Shown: positions 1 to 5,680 of the stretch, piece after piece
How positions within the stretch are numbered: position 1 is the stretch's first letter
How the letters are laid out: every line of letters starts with the position of its first letter
NCBI GenBank assembly: GCA_037444305.1
Contig: JBBIMP010000074.1
Span: 1-13,115 of the forward strand
Length of the DNA stretch: 13,115 bases
Source: JBBIMP01 sp037444305
GTDB lineage: Bacteria; Acidobacteriota; UBA6911
Direction: 5' to 3'
Position numbers and translations under genes: made by a program
Notes under the pieces: generated by a model
Told to the model about the DNA's origin: nothing
Database searches by the model: none
What the model saw: only the letters and a program-made list of their open reading frames with translations

Positions 1-3
1 GCC

Positions 4-84
4 GCCCTTACAGGGCTCAATCCGGGCATTCACCGACAACCCAGGGCTTACGCCCTGGGCTTTCCCGCACCGCCCCTTTGGGGC
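4..84. repeat. Cluster of three short palindromes (REP-like intergenic element)
   Basis: Three hairpins follow one another in non-coding DNA. GCCCT/AGGGC (4-8 and 12-16) has a 3-nt loop. An 8-bp stem CCCAGGGC/GCCCTGGG (40-47 and 52-59) has a TTAC loop. GCCCC/GGGGC (72-76 and 80-84) has a TTT loop. The series of GC-rich hairpins with short loops resembles extragenic repeats I recall from Acidobacteriota and Planctomycetota genomes; that is memory, not a search. The element lies beyond the 3' end of the acyl-CoA synthetase gene and may continue left of the window. It could also help terminate transcription. No gene is visible in positions 1-232. Confidence 0.6.
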
Positions 85-143
85 TTAAGCCATTGATTTG
101 GCGACGTTACCAGGTGATTTCGATCACCCTCAACTAGGCGCTA

Positions 144-231
144 TTCGGGACAGGCGCCATAATCTCGAAACTCAGCGGTGTCCATTGAGCCGTGGTCCGG
201 TAATTTCGAGGATATGGCGCCTGTCCCCGAA
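144..231. repeat. Imperfect inverted repeat with 27-28 nt arms, small MITE- or REP-like element
   Basis: The left arm (144-170) and right arm (204-231) are near-perfect reverse complements. They share a core of ACAGGCGCCATA on one side and TATGGCGCCTGT on the other, flanked by TTCGGG/CCCGAA outside and TCGAAA/TTTCGA inside. A few single-base differences or bulges break the pairing. The 33-nt centre carries no ORF. The right arm stops one base from the minus-strand TAA (235-233) of the acyl-CoA synthetase gene. Similar CAGGCGCC/GGCGCCTG palindromes are, from memory, dispersed in genomes that carry REP-associated (Y1 type) transposases. No transposase is in this window, so any mobility is inference. 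In RNA the arms would form a long stem that could act as a transcript 3' end. Confidence 0.65.
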
Positions 232-232
232 A

Positions 233-2968
233 TTAGAGGTCGAGTTCGACGCGCTGGACGCCGGGGTGGGGTTGGCCGACCACCTGGAAGCCCAGCCGCT
301 CCGTCACGCGCAGCATGTTGGAGTTGTCCCCCAGGATGTTTCCGAAAATGCGCTTGATGCCCTCTTTCCTGCCCACGTCGACGAGCCGGCGGAGCATTTC
401 GGTGCCGAGGCCGAATCCCTGGTAGGCGTCGCTCACCAGGATGGTGAACTCGGCGTCCTCCCCGCCGTACAGCTTGATCACCCTCCCCGCCGCAACGATC
501 TGGGGCCCGCCGGTGAAGCGGTTCCTGATCACCGCCACGAGCGCCATCTCGTGGTCATAGTCGATGAAGGCGAGGCGGGAGAGCCGCTCGTGCTCGATGC
601 GCTCGCTGAGGGCCAAGGGATAGAAATAGCGCAGCACGACGCTCCGCTCCGAGAGCGTCTCGTGGTACCTGGCCATCAGCGGCTCGTCCTCGGGCCGTAT
701 CGGGCGGATGAGCACCTCGCGGCCGTCGTTCATAGTCCACATGCCGGCGTATTGAGTGGGATAGGGGCGGATCGCCGGCCTGGGGATGTCCTCCTCGCGC
801 ACGGAGCTGTCGTAGAGCACCACCCTGGCATCCAGCGCAAGGATGCGTTCGGGGGAGGCGAGCAGCGGGTTGATTTCGATCTCCTTGATCCACTTCTGCT
901 CGGTGACGATCTGGCTGAAGCGGATCAGTATCTGCTCGATCTCCGACAGGTCTACCGGCTTCCTCCCGCGCACCCCCTCCAGGGCCTTGTAGATCGTGGT
1001 TCGCTCCATGAGGCGCCGCGCCAGCGTTGTGTTCAGCGGTGGGAGCCCGAGCGCCGTGTCCTTGAAGACCTCCACCAGCGTTCCGCCTGCCCCGAAGAGC
1101 AGCACGGGGCCGAACTGCAGGTTGGGGCTGCAGCCGACGATCAATTCGTACCCGTCCAGCTTCGCCATTGGTTGAACGGAAACCCCTTGAAAATCTTCAG
1201 CGCGCGCCAATTCGCCGACCGATTGCCGGATGGTGCGGAAGGCCTCCCGTACGGCTTCCGGGTTTTGCAGGTTCAGCTTGACCCCGCCCACGTCCGTCTT
1301 GTGCGTGATCGTTTCCGAGTGGAGCTTGACCACGACCGGGTACCCGAACTGCTCCGCGGCCGCCACGGCCTCGTCCTCTGTCGAAACGGTCTGCATCGGG
1401 GTCGTGGGGATGCAGTAGGCCTGAAGGATCTTCTTGGATTCTCCCTCGGTCAGAAGGGTGCGCCCCGCCGCACGCGCCACCCGGATCATCTCCTCCACTT
1501 CCTGGCGTGCCTTTGCCTCGTCGCCGGAATCCTGCGGCAGGGCCGGAATCTCGTACAACGCGCGCAGTGTCCGGCTGAACCGCCACATGTAATTGAACAG
1601 CTTTGCGGCAACATCGGGATAGGGCAGCGTCGGGATGTTGGCGCGATTGAGAATCGCCTCTCCATCCGCGACCAGCTTTCCGCCCATCCAGCTGGCCAGG
1701 ACCGGCTTGTTGGGTATGGAGGCATAGGGCTGCAGCTTCGCGGCCGTGGCCGTGGGATCGGTCATGTCCTGCGGGGTGAGTATGACGAGCAAGCCGTCGC
1801 TGTTCGGGTCGGCCGCCGCGATCTCCAGCGCCTTGGCATACTTGTCGGCCCCGGCATCCCCCAGCAGATCGATGGGATTGCGGTGGCTCCAGGCCGGGGG
1901 CAGAAACTCGCTCAGCCTGTCGATCGTCTCGGGCGTGATCTCCGCCAGCTCCCCCCCTCCCAGGATGAGCGCGTCCGTGGCCAGCACGCCGGGTCCGCCG
2001 GCGTTGGTCAGGATGGTCAGGCGTTTGCCCCGCGGCCGCGGCTGTTTCGCCAGCGCTTCGACCGTGTAGAAAACGTCGGCGATGCTGTCCACGCGCAGCA
2101 CGCCGGCACGGCGGAAGGCAGCGTCCAGGACGTCGTCGCTGCCCGCCAGCGAGCCCGTGTGGCTGGCGGCCGCCTGCGCCGCCGCCTCGGTGCGCCCGGG
2201 CTTGATCACGATGATCGGCTTGTCGCGCGCCACCTCGCGCGCGGCGCTGAGGAACGACCGCGCGTTGCCCACGGTCTCCATGTAGATCACGATGCTCTGC
2301 GTCTGCGGGTCGTCGCCGAGATAGCTGATCAGGTCGCCCCAGCTGACGTCCAGCATGGACCCGATGCTCACGAAGGCGCTGAAGCCGACGCTCTCCTCCA
2401 GGCTCCAGTCCAGCACGCTCGTCAGCAGCGCGCCGCTCTGGCTGATGAAACCCACGTTCCCGGGCCGCGCCATGGCTCCCGCGAAGGTCGCGTTCAGGCC
2501 CCGGTGCGGCATCATGACCCCGAGGCAGTTTGGACCGACAATCCGCATCTTTCCCTGGGCGGCCTGGAGGATCCGGCGTTCCAGCTCGGCCCCCTCCGCG
2601 CCGATCTCCTTGAACCCCGCGGAGATGATGATGGCGCCGCGCACGCCCAGGTCCACGCAGTCCTGGATCAGCCCCGGGACGCTGCCCGAAGGCGTCACGA
2701 TGACGGCCAGGTCGATGGGATCGGGCGCGTCGCCTATCGACGGATAGGCCTTCACGCCGAGAACCGACGGCCTCTTCGGGTTGATGGGGAAAACCGTACC
2801 CCCAAAGGGATTGGTGATGAGGTTCCACATCAGCGTCCTGCCCACGCTCCCCGGGTTTTCCGTCGCTCCTATCACCGCCACGTTTCTGGGCGCGAATATG
2901 GCGTCCAGCGCCTTGAATTGCCGCTGGATGTCATCGGGCGTCACGATCGGCTTTGTCTCTAACGTCAT
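233..2968 (-). CDS. NDP-forming acyl-CoA synthetase fused to a GNAT N-acetyltransferase (Pat/Acs-type)
   Basis: The 911-residue protein has the alpha and beta modules of ADP-forming acyl-CoA synthetases plus a C-terminal GNAT domain. A CoA-binding Rossmann domain spans about 20-145 (VAVIGATENPGSVG near 30-43). A succinyl-CoA-ligase-like domain holds PNCLG (146-150) and SHTG with His270, the expected phosphohistidine. The ATP-grasp domain covers about 505-725 (THKTDVGG 555-562). The GNAT domain covers about 745-911, with the acetyl-CoA loop YQGFGLG at 849-855. The family interconverts acyl-CoA plus NDP and phosphate with acid plus NTP. Fusions of this layout in Salmonella and E. coli (Pat/YfiQ) acetylate lysines of acetyl-CoA synthetase and have lost the histidine. 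His270 is kept here, so synthetase activity is plausible alongside acetylation. AAAGG lies nine bases before the ATG. A short broken ORF precedes it on the same strand, 42 bases away. Confidence 0.9.
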   Translation of the reverse strand: MTLETKPIVTPDDIQRQFKALDAIFAPRNVAVIGATENPGSVGRTLMWNLITNPFGGTVFPINPKRPSVLGVKAYPSIGDAPDPIDLAVIVTPSGSVPGLIQDCVDLGVRGAIIISAGFKEIGAEGAELERRILQAAQGKMRIVGPNCLGVMMPHRGLNATFAGAMARPGNVGFISQSGALLTSVLDWSLEESVGFSAFVSIGSMLDVSWGDLISYLGDDPQTQSIVIYMETVGNARSFLSAAREVARDKPIIVIKPGRTEAAAQAAASHTGSLAGSDDVLDAAFRRAGVLRVDSIADVFYTVEALAKQPRPRGKRLTILTNAGGPGVLATDALILGGGELAEITPETIDRLSEFLPPAWSHRNPIDLLGDAGADKYAKALEIAAADPNSDGLLVILTPQDMTDPTATAAKLQPYASIPNKPVLASWMGGKLVADGEAILNRANIPTLPYPDVAAKLFNYMWRFSRTLRALYEIPALPQDSGDEAKARQEVEEMIRVARAAGRTLLTEGESKKILQAYCIPTTPMQTVSTEDEAVAAAEQFGYPVVVKLHSETITHKTDVGGVKLNLQNPEAVREAFRTIRQSVGELARAEDFQGVSVQPMAKLDGYELIVGCSPNLQFGPVLLFGAGGTLVEVFKDTALGLPPLNTTLARRLMERTTIYKALEGVRGRKPVDLSEIEQILIRFSQIVTEQKWIKEIEINPLLASPERILALDARVVLYDSSVREEDIPRPAIRPYPTQYAGMWTMNDGREVLIRPIRPEDEPLMARYHETLSERSVVLRYFYPLALSERIEHERLSRLAFIDYDHEMALVAVIRNRFTGGPQIVAAGRVIKLYGGEDAEFTILVSDAYQGFGLGTEMLRRLVDVGRKEGIKRIFGNILGDNSNMLRVTERLGFQVVGQPHPGVQRVELDL

Positions 2969-3010
2969 CTCGCTATGCCTTTCTGGGCGCGCATCGAACG
3001 AGCACCGGCC

Positions 3011-3143
3011 CTAGCTCCGCTGTTTCTTTTCCTCGGCAGCCCGGCGGATGCGCGCCATGAGGGTCTGGAGCTTTTCCCGCTGCTCTTCCTCCTGCCGGCT
3101 CTTGGGCTGCCTTTCCGGATGGAATTTTCGTTATTTCGGGCAT
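3011..3143 (-). pseudogene. Short coiled-coil ORF split by a one-base frameshift in an A4 run
   Basis: On the minus strand an ATG (3143-3141) follows GGAG with eight bases between, a good ribosome site, and opens with MPEITK. The original frame then becomes low-complexity and runs to an unlikely end. Removing one A from the AAAA run after codon 5 joins MPEITK to a highly charged helical peptide that ends RIRRAAEEKKQRS and stops at TAG (3013-3011). The repaired product has 43 residues, rich in Glu, Gln, Lys and Arg, and looks like a coiled coil. The start, ribosome site and coding character on both sides suggest a real small gene with a mutation or a base-calling error. The family is not recognised. 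It lies 42 bases upstream of the acyl-CoA synthetase gene and may share its transcript. Confidence 0.5.
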
Positions 3144-3229
3144 GATTTCGTCTCCGCGCACAATTCTTCCACATTCAGCGTTGCGCAGGGAAGGGCGGAG
3201 CGCGCGACGGACATTCGATGGCCTGCCGG

Positions 3230-3270
3230 CGGATGCTCTGCCCGGCCAGCGTGGTCCGGGACGGCATCCG
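3230..3270. other. Large nested stem-loop in the divergent intergenic region
   Basis: CGGATGC (3230-3236) pairs with GCATCCG (3264-3270), CCCGG (3241-3245) with CCGGG (3256-3260), and CCA with TGG inside that. This leaves a GCG loop, a one-base bulge and a 4/3 internal loop, about 15 base pairs in all. It sits just upstream of the -35 box of the homocysteine methyltransferase gene and upstream of the small minus-strand ORF. It could be an operator region, part of a minus-strand leader, or a fold expected by chance in GC-rich DNA. No U-tract follows on either strand, so a classical terminator is unlikely. Confidence 0.4.
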
Positions 3271-3283
3271 GCCGCGCACTCGC

Positions 3284-3312
3284 TTGACAAGAGCCCGGGC
3301 TCCCCTTAACTT
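3284..3312 (+). promoter_or_regulatory. Sigma70-type promoter for the homocysteine S-methyltransferase gene
   Basis: A perfect TTGACA (3284-3289) is followed by a 17-base spacer and TAACTT (3307-3312), which keeps the T, A and final T of the -10 consensus. Transcription would start near 3319, giving a leader of about 25 bases. AGGA at 3331-3334 lies ten bases before the ATG at 3345. No SAM-riboswitch-like leader can fit. Confidence 0.6.
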
Positions 3313-3344
3313 TCGCTGAAACGATCCTCCAGGAAACACCGCCT

Positions 3345-4586
3345 ATGTCAGATTTTCTCGCCGCACTGAGGTCGGGACCGCTGCTGGCGGACGGCGCCAT
3401 GGGCTCCTACCTTTTCAAGAAAACGGGGCGGCTGTCGGAGCGGAACCATGTCTACGAATCGCTGAACCTCGACAGCCCGGAAACCGTGCGCGAGGTCCGC
3501 CTCGCCTGCCTGCGCGCGGGCGCACGGTGCTTCGCCACCAACAGTTTCGGCGCCAACGCGCAGACGCTCGCCGAATACGGCGAAAGGCGGCGTCTCGAGG
3601 AGATCAACAGGGAATCGATCCGCCTGGCCCGCTGGGCGGTCGAGGCCTATCAAGAGGTCGCGGCCGAGGTGGGGGGATTTTTCATCCTTGGTTCCCTCGG
3701 GCCGACCAGCTCCCCGTTGAAAGACCTCGGCTCGCTGAGGGAAGCCTACCTGCCGCAGTTCGAGGCCCTCCTCTCGGCAGGCGTGGACGCCCTGATATTC
3801 GAAACATTTTCCTCGTTCAGCCAGCTGCGGTAGCTGCTGGAGATCCTGGCGGAGCATTTTCCGCAGCATCCTCCGGTGATCGCCGGGATGGCGATTCACC
3901 GCTCCGAAACGCTGGGCTGGAGCCACGACCCGGCCGCTTTCATCGAGCAGGTCGTCGAGGCCGGGGCGGACGTTGCGGGCATCAACTGCTGCGCGCCCTG
4001 GGATGCGATCGCATTCGCGGGCGCGGCGTCACGGCTGGCTCCCGTGCGGGACGGGAAGCTGCTGCTGTCGGCGATGCCGAATGCGGGCGGCTTCCAGCGG
4101 ATCGGCAACCGGTACATGACCCGTGTGAACGCCGAATACATGGGGCAGGTGGCGCGAAGCCTGGCCGAAATGGGTGTGCGCCTGGTGGGAGGGTGCTGCG
4201 AGGTGCACCCGGGCCACATCCGGGAGATGCACAACTACCTGCATGGACGCGTGGCGGGAGCAGCCGGCGTTGGCGTCGAGTCGACGGCCGCGCTCGAGCC
4301 GGCCGGCGATGGCCGGAAATCGGAGAACGGCCCCTTCTCGCGCAAGCTGAAGCGGGGGGAGTTCGCGGTGAGCGTCGAAGACCTGCCCTCGCGAGGCACC
4401 TCGCCCGGCGTGCTGGCACGGAAGATCGACCTCATTTCCCGGCTGGCCGAATCCGGCCGGGCGGACGCCGTCGACGTCACGGACGGGTCGCGGGGGATCC
4501 CGCTGATGCCGCCCGGTGATTTCATCGGCGTGGTGCGGTCGGCGCTGGGGCCGATTGTCGGTGTCCTGGCGGAAGGACTGGGCTGA
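3345..4586 (+). pseudogene. Homocysteine S-methyltransferase / truncated 5,10-methylenetetrahydrofolate reductase, with in-frame amber codon
   Basis: One reading frame of 413 codons is interrupted only by TAG at codon 163 (3831-3833). The N-terminal part (LLADGAMGS 13-21, ATNSFGAN 64-71) and the part after the stop (GINCCAP 212-218, GGCCEVHPGHI 282-292) together form a complete homocysteine S-methyltransferase barrel. Expected zinc ligands are Cys215, Cys284 and Cys285. The family moves a methyl group to homocysteine to make methionine. Residues about 329-400 (SVEDLPSRG, VTDGSRGIPLMPPGDFIG) begin a methylenetetrahydrofolate reductase domain as in the B. subtilis YitJ type, which is about 610 residues long. 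Most of that barrel is missing and the frame ends in an unrelated tail 20 bases before the next, convergent gene. TAG may derive from GAG (Glu) by one change. As written, the 162-residue product lacks the zinc site. It is a decaying gene, unless the amber is suppressed or a sequence error. Confidence 0.85.
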
Positions 4587-4606
4587 CCTTCGGACGGTCT
4601 CCGGCG

Positions 4607-4798
4607 TCAGGCCTTCCGATCGGCCTTCATCGCCTTCTCCAGTTCGCGGATCTCCTCCTCGAGTTCCTCGATCTCGGTCTCGCGACGGACGTCCATCTCC
4701 GAAGACACAACAGATGCGCACGTGGCCTTGGTCCGCGCGGCGGTGAGCTCCTTCAGCATCTTCTTCTTCTCGCTGATTATCTGTTTGAGGTTTGGCAT
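4607..4798 (-). CDS. Small coiled-coil hypothetical protein (63 aa)
   Basis: I chose the ATG at 4798 because AAGGGAGG lies five bases upstream, a near-ideal ribosome site; the frame could open further upstream at 4864 without such a signal. The product begins MPNLKQIISEKKKMLKEL and has two charged helical stretches (about 4-24 and 38-60), the second rich in Glu with leucine or isoleucine at heptad-like spacing, as in a coiled coil. It has no signal peptide and no membrane segment; a single Cys lies near residue 27. I recognise no family. It converges on the damaged methyltransferase gene, 20 bases away, and diverges from the 56-residue gene. A -10 box lies about 37 bases upstream of the start. 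Confidence 0.6.
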   Translation of the reverse strand: MPNLKQIISEKKKMLKELTAARTKATCASVVSSEMDVRRETEIEELEEEIRELEKAMKADRKA

Positions 4799-4834
4799 GA
4801 CGTCCTCCCTTGTGACGTGTGAAAAAGACTTTAA

Positions 4835-4840
4835 ATTATA
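4835..4840 (-). promoter_or_regulatory. Perfect TATAAT -10 box in an AT-rich island, minus strand
   Basis: The stretch 4821-4850 is strikingly AT-rich for this window and reads TATAAT on the minus strand at 4840-4835. The leader to the ATG at 4798 would be about 30 bases and includes the strong ribosome site. No good -35 box sits 16-18 bases upstream; that position is covered by the palindrome at 4855-4870, which suggests an activator- or repressor-controlled promoter. On the plus strand the same island offers TTGTGA (4810-4815), 16 bases, then TAAATT (4832-4837), a weak candidate promoter for the gene at 4954. Confidence 0.5.
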
Positions 4841-4854
4841 TTTTACACGACAAT

Positions 4855-4870
4855 CCTGCCGCACGGCAGG
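4855..4870. promoter_or_regulatory. Perfect 16-bp palindrome, candidate operator
   Basis: CCTGCCG-CA-CGGCAGG has two 7-bp arms with a 2-bp centre. It lies over the expected -35 position of the minus-strand promoter and just downstream of the possible plus-strand one. A site shared by two divergent small genes fits a dimeric DNA-binding regulator, but none is encoded nearby. A chance palindrome in GC-rich DNA cannot be excluded. Confidence 0.35.
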
Positions 4871-4953
4871 AGGAGGGCCGGCGGCGGGAGTGCTTCACGG
4901 GCTCTGGCAACCCGCGCCGCAAAAGGGTATCCTTCGGGCAAGGGTGGTGGGTC

Positions 4954-5124
4954 ATGACAAGACAAGAGTTAGTGTCGGACTACAGGGTGAATGAACTTTT
5001 GAGCGCCCTGAACGAGGGCTTGCTCGAACTGGAATTCGTGAAGCGGAAACTGATGGAACTGACCGGGTCCGCGGCAGACCTGGTTCGATACTCGGATGGG
5101 CAGTACGGAATCCTGGAGATTTGA
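4954..5124 (+). CDS. Small hypothetical protein (56 aa)
   Basis: The product starts MTRQELVSDY and ends DGQYGILEI. The first 40 residues look helical, with alternating leucine and acidic positions (NELLSALNEGLLELEFV), followed by a short non-helical tail. It has no Cys, signal peptide or membrane segment. I set the start at the ATG at 4954 because the upstream part of the same open frame (from 4819) is low-complexity, Arg/Gly-rich and crosses the promoter island. GGTGG just before the ATG is a modest ribosome site. Codon choice and composition after 4954 look protein-like. No family is recognised. It diverges from the 63-residue gene across a shared 155-base control region. Confidence 0.5.
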   Translation: MTRQELVSDYRVNELLSALNEGLLELEFVKRKLMELTGSAADLVRYSDGQYGILEI

Positions 5125-5229
5125 TCCCGCAGGGCTGACTCAAAGGCGCCTTCCTTTCGGCTCGTTCCTGTAAAGCGGCAGACCTGGAGGTTTGAAGCCG
5201 GCGGGCGGCAGTGACAAGCTCCGTCCGCA

Positions 5230-5322
5230 ATGGCGCTGAGCCTGGCCTTCCTGTTCGGCTTGAACCGAGTGGCGCCGCTGATCGGCGCGTTTGTCAACAA
5301 TCCCTGGACGCTGGCGCCGATT
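5230..5322 (+). pseudogene. DUF2062-domain remnant
   Basis: In frame from 5230, 31 codons read LAFLFGLNRVAPLIGAFV followed by NNPWTLAPI. This matches the core of DUF2062 membrane proteins, where a hydrophobic stretch ends in N-x3-A-x2-G-x3-NNPWT. A stop codon (5212-5214) lies a few codons upstream, and the sequence after residue 31 no longer resembles the family, although the frame stays open into rpmE. Neither flank in the other frames restores the domain. I read this as a fragment left by deletion. The surrounding stretch 5125-5449 holds no intact gene; besides this remnant it has only the probable rpmE control region. The family match is from memory of the motif. Confidence 0.5.
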
Positions 5323-5388
5323 TGCTCGGCCGCGGCGCCCAGCGAAAGGGCCGGAAAACTAGCTGTAGCGGAGGATTTGGAGATCCTG

Positions 5389-5428
5389 TATACTACACGT
5401 TTGATTTCAGGGCGCCCAGGGCGCTGGG
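5389..5428 (+). promoter_or_regulatory. Candidate -10 box and leader hairpin of rpmE
   Basis: TATACT (5389-5394) is a good -10 hexamer, but the bases 17-18 upstream (tagcgg, gtagcg) are poor as a -35. Transcription would begin near 5401 and leave a leader of about 49 bases. In it CCCAG/CTGGG (5415-5419 and 5424-5428) can form a hairpin with a GGCG loop, ending 12 bases before the GAGG ribosome site at 5441. Some bacteria control L31 through its own mRNA leader; whether this hairpin does so is speculation. Confidence 0.35.
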
Positions 5429-5449
5429 TCCCCGCAAATAGAGGAAAAC

Positions 5450-5650
5450 ATGAAAGAAGGCATCCATCCCAAGTATCACAAAATCCAGGTCAGCTGCGCC
5501 TGCGGCAACAAGTTCGAGACCTACTCCACCAAACCGGAAGTCCGGCTGGAGATCTGCTCGGATTGCCATCCTTTCTTCACGGGCAAGCAGAAACTCATCG
5601 ACACGGCCGGCCGAATCGAGCGCTTCCAGAAAAAATACGGTTTGCAGTAG
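5450..5650 (+). CDS. rpmE: 50S ribosomal protein L31, zinc-binding type
   Basis: The 66-residue protein starts MKEGIHPKY and carries Cys16-x-Cys18 and Cys36-x2-Cys39, the four zinc ligands of the C+ form of bacterial L31. It ends in RIERFQKKYG, as usual for the family. L31 bridges the 30S and 50S subunits at the central protuberance and helps stabilise the 70S ribosome. The C+ form depends on zinc and is replaced by a zinc-free paralogue in some bacteria under zinc limitation; none is seen here. The ribosome site GAGG is five bases from the ATG. It opens the plus-strand cluster, ends in TAG, and is followed by the DUF1385 gene after 30 bases, an order common in many phyla. Confidence 0.95.
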   Translation: MKEGIHPKYHKIQVSCACGNKFETYSTKPEVRLEICSDCHPFFTGKQKLIDTAGRIERFQKKYGLQ

Positions 5651-5680
5651 CCTGTTCGCCACTCCCGGAGGAGAGGGTGC

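Noticed and set aside
113..128. Small hairpin GGTGAT-TTCG-ATCACC
   Set aside because: A 6-bp stem with a TTCG loop, without a U-tract or a nearby gene end on its strand; too small to assign a role.
98..2962. A 954-codon open frame on the plus strand opposite the acyl-CoA synthetase gene
   Set aside because: It mirrors the minus-strand gene, whose domains are unmistakable. Its translation is His/Arg/Leu/Pro-rich with no recognisable motif, as expected for an antisense frame in GC-rich DNA.
3313..3344. SAM or other methionine riboswitch before the homocysteine methyltransferase gene
   Set aside because: The leader from the likely start site is only about 25 bases, too short for any known class.
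3831..3833. Pyrrolysine or general UAG reassignment
   Set aside because: The methyltransferase is not of the methylamine class that uses pyrrolysine, RF1 is intact, and rpmE, the DUF1385 gene and the HIT gene end in TAG.
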